Shown here: in pieces, positions 16,862-25,674 of the stretch
Layout: each line of letters begins with the position of its first letter
Position numbering within the stretch: position 1 is the stretch's first letter
NCBI RefSeq assembly: GCF_003268855.1
Contig: NZ_QLSZ01000001.1
Coordinates: 505,859-569,858 of the forward strand
Source: Flavobacterium aciduliphilum
Lineage (GTDB): Bacteria; Bacteroidota; Bacteroidia; Flavobacteriales; Flavobacteriaceae
Length of the DNA: 64,000 nt
Reading direction: 5' to 3'
Translations under genes and position numbers: made by a program
The notes under the pieces: generated by a model
Database searches by the model: none
What the model was told of the DNA's origin: nothing
Seen by the model: the letters and a program-made list of their open reading frames with translations, nothing else

Positions 16862-17788
16862 TTAGGATAATTTAAGCATCCGTTGTATTGGAATCAGTGC
16901 TTTCATTCTGACATCTTCAGGAATGGTAATTTCAGGAACTTCATTAAGCAAACAGTCATATACTTTTTGTAAAGTATTCATCTTCATAAAACCACATTCG
17001 CTACAAGCACAAGTATTATCTTCTTGAGAAGGTGCAGGAATCAAAACTTTATTCGGAACTTCTTGTTGCATTTTATATAAAATTCCCGCTTCAGTAGCAA
17101 CAATAAATTTATCACTCGGAGAAGACTTTACATAATTAATCATTCCCGAAGTTGAACCTACATAGCTCGCCGTTTCAAGAATATGAGTTTCAGATTCAGG
17201 ATGAGCTATTATTTTTGCATCAGGATTTTTTTTATGAAGTTCAATTAATTTATCTAATGAAAAAGCTTCATGAACCACACAAGATCCATCCCAAAGTAGC
17301 ATTTTTCTTCCTGTTTTCTGAATAATATACTTACCTAGATTTTTATCAGGTGCAAAAATAATTGGGATATTTTTAGGGATAGATTCTACAATTTTTAATG
17401 CATTAGAAGAAGTACAGACTAAATCACTTAGAGATTTTATTTCTGCTGAACAATTCACATAGGTAATAACAGTATGATTTGGATGAGATTCAATAAATTC
17501 TTTGAAAAGATGTGGTGGGCATGAAGCAGCCAAAGAACAACCAGCTTCTAAATCAGGAAGAATAACTTTTTTAGTCGGATTTAAAATTTTAGCAGTTTCT
17601 GCCATAAAATGAACACCTGCAAAAAGAATAATATCAGCTTCAACTTTGGTAGCCTCTTGTGACAAACCCAAACTATCACCAACATAATCAGCTATTTCTT
17701 GAATTTCAGGTTCTTGATAATAATGCGCTAAAATAACCGCATTTTTTTGCTTTTTTAAAGTTATAATTTTTTGTTTTAAATTTTTCAC
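16862..17788 (-). CDS. nadA: Quinolinate synthase NadA
   Basis: A 308-residue enzyme that condenses iminoaspartate with dihydroxyacetone phosphate to quinolinate, using a 4Fe-4S cluster. Family marks are [32 protein letters not shown], and the C-terminal [12 protein letters not shown]. Length is normal. It precedes a truncated nadB and diverges from ric. A near -7 box on the minus strand (TTTCTTTG, 17831-17838) lies 33 bp from the regulon palindrome at 17860, so it may be induced with the denitrification genes. Confidence 0.92.
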   Translation of the reverse strand: MKNLKQKIITLKKQKNAVILAHYYQEPEIQEIADYVGDSLGLSQEATKVEADIILFAGVHFMAETAKILNPTKKVILPDLEAGCSLAASCPPHLFKEFIESHPNHTVITYVNCSAEIKSLSDLVCTSSNALKIVESIPKNIPIIFAPDKNLGKYIIQKTGRKMLLWDGSCVVHEAFSLDKLIELHKKNPDAKIIAHPESETHILETASYVGSTSGMINYVKSSPSDKFIVATEAGILYKMQQEVPNKVLIPAPSQEDNTCACSECGFMKMNTLQKVYDCLLNEVPEITIPEDVRMKALIPIQRMLKLS

Positions 17789-17859
17789 ACAAATACAAAT
17801 ACTTTGAAATTATATAAATAATAATAATTTCAAAGAAACGATTCAAATTATTCAAACAA

Positions 17860-17875
17860 TATGATTTTAATCATA
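17860..17875. promoter_or_regulatory. Crp/Fnr-type palindrome between nadA and ric
   Basis: The sequence is TATGA-TTTTAA-TCATA. The box TATTATTG (17898-17905) is 34 bp to the right, facing ric, and TTTCTTTG on the minus strand (17831-17838) is 33 bp to the left, facing nadA. Confidence 0.7.
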
Positions 17876-17927
17876 ATTTTTTATTTCAAAACGGTTGTAT
17901 TATTGATGAAACTTAAATTTCAATATT

Positions 17928-18656
17928 ATGAATATATTAGAACACATAACAATAGGAGAATGGGTGGCTGAAGATTACAGAACAGCTTCTGTTTTTTCAA
18001 AATATGGAATTGATTTTTGTTGCAAAGGAAATATAACTTTGGAGGAAGCATGTGACAAAAAAGGGATAGATTCAATTGAAGTTCAACACGAAATAGATAT
18101 TATTCTTAATACGAAAGCAACACATGATATAGATTTTAAATCTTGGCCAATTGACTTATTAATTGACTACATTGAGAAAGTACATCATCGTTATGTTGAA
18201 GAAAAATCAGTTACGCTGCTTTTGTATCTAGACAAACTTTGTAAAGTGCATGGTAAAAGTCATTCAGAATTATTTAAAATCACAGAACATTTTAAAACCT
18301 CTGCAGGAGAATTAGCTCAACATATGAAAAAGGAGGAATTGGTTCTATTCCTTTTTATAAAAAACTTGTTTTACGCTTTAAAAACGAATACTGCTATTGC
18401 GCATCCTCATTTTGGAACCGTAAATAATCCTATTGCAATGATGATGAATGAACATGATGCAGAAGGAGAACGATTTAGAGAAATTGCAAAACTCACAAAT
18501 AATTACAATCCTCCAACTGATGCATGTGAAACTTATAAAGTGACTTTTGCAATGCTGAAAGAATTTGAACAAGATTTGCACAAACACATTCATTTAGAAA
18601 ACAACATCGTGTTTCCAAAGGCAAAAGAAATGGAAACAAAACTTAATCTCAACTAA
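17928..18656 (+). CDS. ric: Iron-sulfur cluster repair di-iron protein RIC (ScdA/YtfE)
   Basis: A 242-residue intact RIC. The N-terminal ScdA domain has IDFCCKGN (Cys31-Cys32); the hemerythrin-like domain supplies the ligands in HHRYVEE, VHGKSHSE, HMKKEELVLF, NEHDAEGE and HKHIHLENN. RIC repairs Fe-S proteins after nitrosative or oxidative damage and may donate iron. Compared with the broken copy at 7540-8271 it has Asn where that copy has a stop. It is followed by nrdD with a 32-base gap and may be in one operon with it. Confidence 0.93.
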   Translation: MNILEHITIGEWVAEDYRTASVFSKYGIDFCCKGNITLEEACDKKGIDSIEVQHEIDIILNTKATHDIDFKSWPIDLLIDYIEKVHHRYVEEKSVTLLLYLDKLCKVHGKSHSELFKITEHFKTSAGELAQHMKKEELVLFLFIKNLFYALKTNTAIAHPHFGTVNNPIAMMMNEHDAEGERFREIAKLTNNYNPPTDACETYKVTFAMLKEFEQDLHKHIHLENNIVFPKAKEMETKLNLN

Positions 18657-18688
18657 TTAAATAAACATAGAAACAAAATATTTATACT

Positions 18689-20815
18689 ATGGAGAAATTC
18701 GTGATTAAAAGAAATGGAGATTACAAGCCTTTTGAATCTTACAAAATAAAGGATGCTATTGAGAGAAGTTTTGAAAGCGTCACTATTCCTTATGATGAAA
18801 GTATTTTCAACAGTGTTATGTCTTCCATAGGCATTAAAGATACTTGGGCTGTAGAAGAAATACAAGATATGATTGAAAAAACTCTGTTTCAAAAAGAGTA
18901 TTTTACAGTGATGCGCTCATTCATGCTTTATCGTCATACAAGAAAATTACAACGCGAACATGTAGCAGGATTAAATGATGATACAACCTATGTTGACAGC
19001 ACACAAACCATTGAAGAATACATTTCACAAACCGATTGGAGAATTAACGCTAATGCAAACACGTCCTATTCTAATGCAGGTTTAGTAAATAATGTGGCAG
19101 GAAAAATCATTGCTAATTATTGGTTGGATAAAGTCTATTCCAAAGAAGAAGGCTACGCTCACCGAAATGGCGACATCCATATTCATGATTTAGATTGTTT
19201 AACAGGTTATTGTGCCGGATGGAGTTTAAGAGTATTATTAAACGATGGATTCAATGGTGTACGTGGTCGTGTTGAAAGCAAACCTCCATCACATTTTAGA
19301 GAAGCATTAGGACAAATGGCAAATTTTCTTGGTATTTTACAAAGTGAATGGGCAGGAGCACAAGCATTTAGTTCTTTTGACACTTATTTAGCACCGTATG
19401 TTTTTAAAGATGATATAAGTTTTGATGAAGTGTTGAAAGCGGTTCGTAGCTTTGTTTATAATCTAAATGTTCCTGCACGCTGGGGACAATCTCCTTTTAC
19501 CAATATAACATTAGATTGGGTTGTTCCAGACGATTTAAAAAATCAGATTCCAACTAAAAACAACCATCATTTCTTTGAAGGTAATTTCAATCATGATTTA
19601 GTAGTAAAAGCTAATCAGCGTGGAGTTGATAAACCAACCGATTTACGTTACGAGCATTTTCAGGAAGAAATGAATTTGATCAACAAAGCCTATTACACAG
19701 TAATGACGGAAGGTGATGCCAATGGTCAACCATTTACTTTTCCAATTCCAACAGTAAATATAACCGAAGATTTTGATTGGAATGGCGAAAACACCGAAAT
19801 ACTTTTTGAAAACACTGCAAAAATTGGTTCTTCTTATTTCCAAAATTTTATTGGAAGCCAATACATATTAGATGAAAAAGGCAATAAAGTTGAAAACGAA
19901 AGTGCCTATAAACCAAATGCCGTTCGTAGTATGTGTTGCCGATTACAACTAGATTTAAGAGAATTACTAAAACGAGGTAACGGGCTTTTTGGAAGTGCCG
20001 AAATGACAGGAAGTATTGGAGTTGTTACTATCAACATGGCTCGATTAGGTTATTTATATGAAGGCAATAAAAAAGCATTTGTTAAGCAATTAGATAAATT
20101 AATGGAAATTGCTAAATCAACATTAGAGAAAAAAAGGATTTTTATTCAAGAGATGTATGATAGAGGTTTATTCCCGTATACGAAAAGGTATTTACCTCAT
20201 TTTAGAAATCATTTTTCAACAATTGGGGTAAACGGAATGAACGAAATGGTTCGCAATTTTACCAATGATAAAGATGATATTTCTACACCTTTTGGCAACG
20301 ATTTGTGTATAGAAATTTTAGACCATATTCGAAATAGAATGAAAGAATTTCAAGAGCAAACAGGTAATCTTTACAATCTTGAAGCCACACCTGCTGAAGG
20401 AACAACTTATCGTTTTGCCAAAGAAGATAAAAAAAGATTTCCAACTATTCTTCAAGCAGGTCAAGGAGAAAATATTTATTATACAAATAGTTCACAAATT
20501 CCTGTAGATTTCACGCAAGATCCTTTTGAAGCGTTATTGATGCAAGATGAATTACAGTGCAAATATACAGGTGGAACCGTGCTACACTTATATATGAATG
20601 AAAGAATTAGCTCGTCCGAAGCTTGTAAAAATTTTGTGAAAACGGTTTTAACCAAGTTCAGATTACCTTATATAACTGTAACTCCAGTATTTAGTGTTTG
20701 TCCAGTGCATGGATATTTAAATGGTGAGCACGAGTATTGTCCAAAATGTGATGAAAAACTTTTGGAGGAATTAGATAATGAAACTTTATTAGAAAGTACA
20801 ATAAATAACAATTAA
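18689..20815 (+). CDS. nrdD: Class III anaerobic ribonucleoside-triphosphate reductase, large part
   Basis: A 708-residue NrdD making dNTPs without oxygen. An ATP-cone lies at the N terminus (VIKRNGDYKPFESYKIKDAI), then the catalytic barrel with LTGYCAGWSL and SMCCRLQLDL, and a C-terminal zinc site (CPVHGY...CPKC). It stops after ESTINNN without the glycyl-radical loop that ends ordinary NrdD. That loop is encoded by a separate small gene 15 bases downstream. So the enzyme appears to be split in two. Confidence 0.93.
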   Translation: MEKFVIKRNGDYKPFESYKIKDAIERSFESVTIPYDESIFNSVMSSIGIKDTWAVEEIQDMIEKTLFQKEYFTVMRSFMLYRHTRKLQREHVAGLNDDTTYVDSTQTIEEYISQTDWRINANANTSYSNAGLVNNVAGKIIANYWLDKVYSKEEGYAHRNGDIHIHDLDCLTGYCAGWSLRVLLNDGFNGVRGRVESKPPSHFREALGQMANFLGILQSEWAGAQAFSSFDTYLAPYVFKDDISFDEVLKAVRSFVYNLNVPARWGQSPFTNITLDWVVPDDLKNQIPTKNNHHFFEGNFNHDLVVKANQRGVDKPTDLRYEHFQEEMNLINKAYYTVMTEGDANGQPFTFPIPTVNITEDFDWNGENTEILFENTAKIGSSYFQNFIGSQYILDEKGNKVENESAYKPNAVRSMCCRLQLDLRELLKRGNGLFGSAEMTGSIGVVTINMARLGYLYEGNKKAFVKQLDKLMEIAKSTLEKKRIFIQEMYDRGLFPYTKRYLPHFRNHFSTIGVNGMNEMVRNFTNDKDDISTPFGNDLCIEILDHIRNRMKEFQEQTGNLYNLEATPAEGTTYRFAKEDKKRFPTILQAGQGENIYYTNSSQIPVDFTQDPFEALLMQDELQCKYTGGTVLHLYMNERISSSEACKNFVKTVLTKFRLPYITVTPVFSVCPVHGYLNGEHEYCPKCDEKLLEELDNETLLESTINNN

Positions 20816-20830
20816 ACACAACAATCCAAA

Positions 20831-20995
20831 ATGAATACAAAATCGTTAGAAATTTTAGAACACAATCAACATTTAAGAACTAAATGTTTGGTTTACACAA
20901 GAGTAATGGGGTATCATCGCCCAGTTGAGAGTTTTAATATTGGAAAAAAAGGAGAGCATAAACAGCGTGTACATTTCAGAGAAAACCAGTGTTAG
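20831..20995 (+). CDS. Separate glycyl-radical domain of NrdD (54 residues)
   Basis: This small gene encodes RTKCLVYTRVMGYHRPVESF then NIGKKGEHKQRVHF, matching the glycyl-radical tail of class III reductases (consensus close to VYSRVxGYxRPVQxWNxGK). The radical Gly would be G27 in RVMGY. It starts 15 bases after the nrdD stop and overlaps the nrdG GTG start by 7 bases, so the three are one operon. I know similar free-standing short NrdD proteins from annotation but cannot say how widespread they are. It presumably binds the large part and is activated by NrdG. Confidence 0.8.
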   Translation: MNTKSLEILEHNQHLRTKCLVYTRVMGYHRPVESFNIGKKGEHKQRVHFRENQC

Positions 20996-21669
20996 CTAAA
21001 CCAATTTGCAATATTACTCCATTTACATTATTAGATTATCCCAATAAATCAGCTTGCATTCTATGGTATGCAGGTTGTAATATGCGTTGCTTGTATTGTT
21101 ATAATCCCGAAATTGTTTTAGGAAAAGGAGCCATTACTTTTTCTGAAACAATTTCTTTTTTAAAAAAGCGCAAAGGATTACTCGATGCCGTAGTTTTTAG
21201 CGGTGGCGAATGTTTAATTCATAAAAATATTGTCGAGCAAATTAAAGAAGTGAAAGCATTAGGTTTTTTAGTCAAAATAGATACCAATGGATCGAACTCA
21301 AAAATAGTAAAGCAACTGATACAAGATAATCTAATAGATTATGTTGCATTAGATTTTAAAGCATTAAAGCCTAGTTACAATGCAATTACAAAGTCTAATT
21401 TGTTTGACGAATTTGAAAGTTCCTTTGAACTTCTTTTAGCCAGTACAATCCCATTTGAGATAAGAACTACTTATCATTCTGAATTGATTTCAGATGTTGA
21501 ATTAAATGAAATGATTCATTTTCTTGAATATAAAGAATACAAAGGAAACTACTATATTCAGTATTTTAAAAACAATGTTGAAACATTGGGAAATCTTTCT
21601 TCTTCATTAAAAATTAATTCATCAAGAATTGAAAATTCACCAAAGATTAGAGTTGTTTTTAGAAATTGA
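20989..21669 (+). CDS. nrdG: Anaerobic ribonucleotide reductase activating protein NrdG
   Basis: A 226-residue radical SAM enzyme with the cluster motif C30-NMR-C34-LY-C37 and a SAM-binding VVFSGGECLIH. It generates the glycyl radical on NrdD. The start is GTG at 20989, overlapping the end of the mini-NrdD gene; no ATG lies near. Its 3' end overlaps by 33 bases, tail to tail, the opposite-strand NorB-like gene. Confidence 0.92.
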   Translation: MLAKPICNITPFTLLDYPNKSACILWYAGCNMRCLYCYNPEIVLGKGAITFSETISFLKKRKGLLDAVVFSGGECLIHKNIVEQIKEVKALGFLVKIDTNGSNSKIVKQLIQDNLIDYVALDFKALKPSYNAITKSNLFDEFESSFELLLASTIPFEIRTTYHSELISDVELNEMIHFLEYKEYKGNYYIQYFKNNVETLGNLSSSLKINSSRIENSPKIRVVFRN

Positions 21670-22962
21670 TTTTATGTTTTTCAAATATTCAAATACTATA
21701 ATATTAAGACCTACTAAAATTCCGAGCCCAAAAATGACAAATAAAATATAAATCCAATGCAATGAATCCTGTAATTGGTTAAAGGATTCGTTCTTACTAA
21801 AGAAAGTCCAATATCCTTTTTTAATTCCCATAAGTAGCAAACTTGCCCAAAATAAAAAGAATGAAATATTGAAAATTTTAATTCCATTTCTAATTCTTTT
21901 TTCTGAAATAAAAGTAAATTTATTTTCACTTTCCAAAATATAAGCTATTGATGATAAAAGAATTAAAGTATTTATTCCAATAGTCGTACCCATCGAATGT
22001 GCAACTGTAATATGTGTTCCGTGAGTGAATAAGTTGATAGATGGAATAGAAATTAATAATGCCAGAATGATGTTTAAAAACACCCAGAAATCTGCCAAGA
22101 TCATCAATCTATATGTTAATAAAAATTTGGTTTGCTTTTCTTTAGATAGGTTTTTTTTCCAATCATAAATTATCGAAAATAAAATAATCCATTCGGTCAT
22201 GCTGATTGCATAAGCCAAATATCGAATCCAAGGAGCCGATGGAATAATATAAATATGATGTGCCCAACCAAACATTAAATTGGTTAATCCTAAAAAATAA
22301 AAAAAGAAAGCCTTTTTTGAGTTAGCATAACTATCATCGTTACTTATTTTAGACATTACAAATAGCGATGTCCCATAAACCAGCATATTCCATGATCCTA
22401 CATAAGAACCTCCCGATTTCCATTGCAAAGAAATGTTCTGAATAAAATGATCTCTGAAATAAGGTAACAACCACAAATGTGCTTCGGTAAAATGATAAAT
22501 CATAAATGCAATCCCTGTTGCCCACATCCAATAATAAATAGGCCAATTTTTAAATGAAGGTAGCATGGTTTTATAATAATTGATGCCAAATAAAATCCAC
22601 CCTACTACAATTGGAAAGTAAAAATAACTTGGAAACTCTAAATATTCTTTTCCAGCGAAATTCTTTGATAAAAAAGAAATAATTATTCCAATTCCTGTGA
22701 AAACAAACAGCCAAAAATGAACTTTTATAAGAAGCAGATTTCTTGGTTTTATATAATAATAAATTCCTCCAATTGCCGAAAGTAATATCCAAGAGACTAC
22801 AAAAAGAGTATGCAAAGGACGAACAGCGTTGAACGGCAAAATTTCTTTAATAAAATTCGGAATTACATATTGAAAACCTGCTAATAATCCGCAAAGAAGC
22901 CCAAAAAGAAGCGAAATTAAACCTATATAAATAAAATAGAGCGGATATTTATCTGTTTTCAT
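21637..22962 (-). CDS. Divergent NorB-like haem-copper oxidase subunit
   Basis: A 441-residue protein with about 12 membrane helices. Aligned by eye to the canonical NorB at 32372, it keeps the low-spin haem His (H51), the HH pair (H235-H236) and the high-spin haem His (H322). It differs at key sites: the first FeB His (H187 in NorB) falls on Gly184, the FeB-side Glu residues (E191, E195) on Val and Asn192, and the second low-spin ligand (H329) on Met324. It is paired with a NorC-like cytochrome. So it is a NOR-family relative, but NO reductase activity is doubtful. Confidence 0.65.
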   Translation of the reverse strand: MKTDKYPLYFIYIGLISLLFGLLCGLLAGFQYVIPNFIKEILPFNAVRPLHTLFVVSWILLSAIGGIYYYIKPRNLLLIKVHFWLFVFTGIGIIISFLSKNFAGKEYLEFPSYFYFPIVVGWILFGINYYKTMLPSFKNWPIYYWMWATGIAFMIYHFTEAHLWLLPYFRDHFIQNISLQWKSGGSYVGSWNMLVYGTSLFVMSKISNDDSYANSKKAFFFYFLGLTNLMFGWAHHIYIIPSAPWIRYLAYAISMTEWIILFSIIYDWKKNLSKEKQTKFLLTYRLMILADFWVFLNIILALLISIPSINLFTHGTHITVAHSMGTTIGINTLILLSSIAYILESENKFTFISEKRIRNGIKIFNISFFLFWASLLLMGIKKGYWTFFSKNESFNQLQDSLHWIYILFVIFGLGILVGLNIIVFEYLKNIKSISKNNSNLW

Positions 22963-23377
22963 GTTGCTTATTTTTTATTTCAACCCAACCGTTATATTCA
23001 ATACTTGCTTCTTTATTTGGATAATAACCTGTTTGGTCAACTTCTTTCAAAAATTGAATTAAAGCTTTTTTTTCATTTTCTTTGAAATTAAATTTTGGCA
23101 TAGCATTTACACCGCTATTTAGCATGGCTTTTATATTGGCTTCATCTCTTTTGGAATAAATATTAGTAAGATCAGGACCAAGATAACCGCCCAAACCATA
23201 GAATTGATGACAAGAATTGCAATTTTTTTTTAACCAAATGGATTCACCTTGTAACGCTTTTTCGGAAAGATGAATTGTTTCATAATCTTCTTTTGAAGTA
23301 TAAATAATAAAGTTATACGCTAAAAAAAGACTAATTAGTAGCGATAGGAAAAGTAAATATTTTTTGGATGTCTCCAT
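22949..23377 (-). CDS. NorC-like membrane-anchored cytochrome c
   Basis: A 142-residue protein with one N-terminal anchor helix, a single haem c motif (CNSCH) and a later AMPKF Met ligand. The layout equals NorC at 33724 (anchor, CxxCH with GxGxxxGPDLT, Met, C-terminal WIGxI-like end WVEI). It overlaps the divergent NorB-like gene by 14 bases. It is probably the electron-input subunit of that second complex. Confidence 0.8.
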   Translation of the reverse strand: METSKKYLLFLSLLISLFLAYNFIIYTSKEDYETIHLSEKALQGESIWLKKNCNSCHQFYGLGGYLGPDLTNIYSKRDEANIKAMLNSGVNAMPKFNFKENEKKALIQFLKEVDQTGYYPNKEASIEYNGWVEIKNKQHENR

Positions 23378-23386
23378 TAATAAATT

Positions 23387-23824
23387 TTAATTTTCAATAT
23401 TGATTGTTGGTTTCAATATAACTTCACTTTTGATTGAATTTGAAATCAAACATGCTTTTTCAGACAATTCTAAAACACGTTGTGCTTTCTCTATTTTGTT
23501 TAGATCGGCAATTGTTAATGTTGGTTTTAAAATTATTTTAGTCATTAAGTATTTACCCTCTATCTTTTCAAGAATCCCCTCAGAACTACATTCAAAAGAA
23601 ATAAAATCTAATTTTGAATATTCTGAAATTGCCAAAAAAGTTGTCATAAAACAACTCAATACAGAAGCCGTAAATAAGTGTTCAGGCGACCAAATATTGG
23701 GCATTCCTTTGTCAAATTCAGGAGGAGTTGCCACTTCAATTGTTGTTGGTAATTCAGGAGATGAGATAAGCCCTTTTCTGTCGCTTTCCCATTTTAAGTT
23801 TACATTATAAATGTGATTTTCCAT
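23387..23824 (-). CDS. OsmC/Ohr-family protein
   Basis: A 145-residue OsmC-fold protein: the central helix carries SPEHLFTASVLSCFMTTFL with the catalytic Cys, and a second Cys lies in LSEKACLISNSI. The family reduces organic peroxides with a Cys pair. It is the first gene after a regulon palindrome (23871) and is followed within 10 bases by the NorC-like gene, so it probably leads that unit. Confidence 0.85.
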   Translation of the reverse strand: MENHIYNVNLKWESDRKGLISSPELPTTIEVATPPEFDKGMPNIWSPEHLFTASVLSCFMTTFLAISEYSKLDFISFECSSEGILEKIEGKYLMTKIILKPTLTIADLNKIEKAQRVLELSEKACLISNSIKSEVILKPTINIEN

Positions 23825-23870
23825 TTTTTTAAATTTGTTTGCAAAGTGCTATTTTTTAGTTCTCTAATTT

Positions 23871-23886
23871 TATGATTTCAATCATG
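23871..23886 (-). promoter_or_regulatory. Crp/Fnr-type palindrome upstream of the OsmC/NorC2/NorB2 unit
   Basis: The sequence is TATGA-TTTCAA-TCATG, one mismatch from the others. A weak -7-like box (GCACTTTG on the minus strand, 23842-23849) lies 33 bp away. Confidence 0.55.
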
Positions 23887-23896
23887 GTTTTATTTA

Positions 23897-24136
23897 TTAT
23901 GAAATAATTATGATTAAATTGATAATGATTAAAATTGTTATCGTTGAAATTTTCCAAAAAGAATGCGCTTTTTTAAGCTCCATGAACTGAAATGCAACTA
24001 ATAAAAACTTAACTGAGAATAGTGCTAGAATTAAGCATTTTTTTATGAAAGAATCTAAGGGAAGATTGACTATTAAAAAAGTAGCAAATGTCAACAATAG
24101 TAATAATGCGAACGTATATGTTAGTTCCTTTTTCAT
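23897..24136 (-). CDS. norF: NorF-like / prokaryotic cytochrome oxidase subunit IV-like membrane protein
   Basis: A 79-residue protein with three hydrophobic helices, starting at MKKELTYTFALL (24136); an upstream in-frame ATG at 24178 would overlap the preceding gene by 40 bases and is unlikely. The segment VKFLLVAFQFMELKKAH is typical of the small subunit IV family. It follows the NorE-like gene with a 2-base gap. NorE and NorF are accessory to NO reductase in some denitrifiers. Confidence 0.7.
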   Translation of the reverse strand: MKKELTYTFALLLLLTFATFLIVNLPLDSFIKKCLILALFSVKFLLVAFQFMELKKAHSFWKISTITILIIINLIIIIS

Positions 24137-24138
24137 AG

Positions 24139-24714
24139 TTAAAAAATAAGGAATAAAACAGGAAATAACAATAGCCAAATCAAATCACACATGTGCCAAA
24201 AAGCGGCAGAAGCTTCAACATCTTCTATGGATGTTTTTGTAATATTTCGGTTTAAAATAAATAATATGACCAAGCCAACCACAACATGAATTATATGAAA
24301 CCCAGTTAAAAGCCAATAAAATGTAAAGAAACTATTGGTATCTAACAAATAACCAGCTTCAATTTTTATATAATATTCAACACTTTTTAATACAATAAAA
24401 AGCAAACCTCCAACCATTGTAATTTTGAACTGAAAAGAAGCTTTTTCAAAATTCTTTTCTTTGAAATTATGAACCGCATTTGCAATAAAAAAACCACTTG
24501 CAAGTAATAAAAATGTATTAATAGTTCCAAAAGTTCTATTAAGGTGCAAACTAGATTCGTGAAAAAGTTGTTGATTTTCTTTTGCACTAAAAACCAACGC
24601 AACAAGTGCCATTCCGAAGGTAAAAAGCTCTAAAAAAATAATTATCCACATCAAGATTCCTCCTGGTGGATAATAGAAATTTTTGTAATTTATTTTTATG
24701 TTTTTTAGCTCCAT
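24139..24714 (-). CDS. norE: NorE, cytochrome c oxidase subunit III-like protein
   Basis: A 191-residue membrane protein with five helices of the subunit III family: WIIIFLELFTFGMALVA, LNRTFGTINTFLLLASGF, GFHIIHVVVGLVIL and a final HMCDLIWLLLFPVLF. Its N terminus overlaps the 3' end of the DUF438 gene by 10 bases. It lies in the nor operon together with norQ and norD, which fits NorE. Confidence 0.8.
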   Translation of the reverse strand: MELKNIKINYKNFYYPPGGILMWIIIFLELFTFGMALVALVFSAKENQQLFHESSLHLNRTFGTINTFLLLASGFFIANAVHNFKEKNFEKASFQFKITMVGGLLFIVLKSVEYYIKIEAGYLLDTNSFFTFYWLLTGFHIIHVVVGLVILFILNRNITKTSIEDVEASAAFWHMCDLIWLLLFPVLFLIF

Positions 24715-25673
24715 TCTAGCAATCTTCTTTCTCCATTAATTTGTTTAAAATCGGTTATGTCTTGTGACATTTCAATAACTCCTTTGTATTCTTTTTCTGA
24801 ATTGCGAACAGCAAAATAACGGATGTATATTAATCGGTCTTTATAGTTTATCCAAAAAGAAGCTTCGTTTTGTTCTCCTTTTCTGAATGCTTCTAAAATT
24901 TTCAATACCGTATCAACGCTTTTTGGTGGGTGACAAAAGCGAACTTCTCTTCCAATAACCCCAGCACTTCTTGGGAAAACTCTTTCTTCACCTCGGTTAT
25001 AAAAAATCACCTTATCATTTTCATCTACATAGGTTAAATCGATAGGTAATGTTTTGAAAAGTAGGTTTGCTTGTTCTACAGTCATATATCCTTCATCATA
25101 ATGTGCTGCTTTTTCATCAAAAACGACTTCAGTTCTTCTTTCAGTATCTTGTGATGGATGAATGTACTCAGGTTCGTTTGGATAGTTTGGTGGAACATCG
25201 GCTAACATCCAACCAATTTCATCTTCCCCTCTTCGCATTACCTTCCAGTCATCATCAGATAAAATTTCTAATGCATTAGGAAATAAAACGGTTTCTTCCA
25301 CTTCCAATAATCTATTTATGTTTTGTATTGCTAATTCGGTATTGTGTTTTGCTGAAATCAAATTTTTGTCTTCAATGTTTTGTCTAACAATTCTAAAGAT
25401 TTGTCTAATAATATCATGAAAAGACCACATATTCTGTGATGGTCCAGTCCAATCTTTTTGTTCAAGAAATGGGAAAAGTTGATTTTCTTTACGTTCAAAA
25501 CGTTTTTCAATTGTTGCCAGTTGGTTGAATAAATTATAAAACTTCTGAAAGTCATTATTGATGTCAACGTGAATAAGGTCATCTGTAATAGAATGAATTA
25601 GAAGTGTTTCATCTAAATAATTTTGAATTGGATGTCCTTTTTCTAATTTTTTATTTTGGAATTCTGATGTCAT
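24705..25673 (-). CDS. DUF438-family protein: hemerythrin-like domain plus PAS domain
   Basis: A 322-residue soluble protein. Residues about 15-150 form a hemerythrin-like bundle with candidate ligands in HSITDDLIH, RKENQLFPFLE, SFHDIIRQ and EVEETVLFP. A PAS domain follows with the family block ERVFPRSAGVIGREVRFCHP. Such proteins may sense or handle NO or O2 through iron. It sits between norD and norE in the operon, so an NO-responsive or repair role is likely, but the biochemistry is unknown. Confidence 0.8.
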   Translation of the reverse strand: MTSEFQNKKLEKGHPIQNYLDETLLIHSITDDLIHVDINNDFQKFYNLFNQLATIEKRFERKENQLFPFLEQKDWTGPSQNMWSFHDIIRQIFRIVRQNIEDKNLISAKHNTELAIQNINRLLEVEETVLFPNALEILSDDDWKVMRRGEDEIGWMLADVPPNYPNEPEYIHPSQDTERRTEVVFDEKAAHYDEGYMTVEQANLLFKTLPIDLTYVDENDKVIFYNRGEERVFPRSAGVIGREVRFCHPPKSVDTVLKILEAFRKGEQNEASFWINYKDRLIYIRYFAVRNSEKEYKGVIEMSQDITDFKQINGERRLLEWS

Positions 25674-25674
25674 T

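Noticed and set aside
23400..23810. Open frame of 136 codons on the plus strand
   Set aside because: It is the shadow of the OsmC gene, whose motifs are clear on the other strand.
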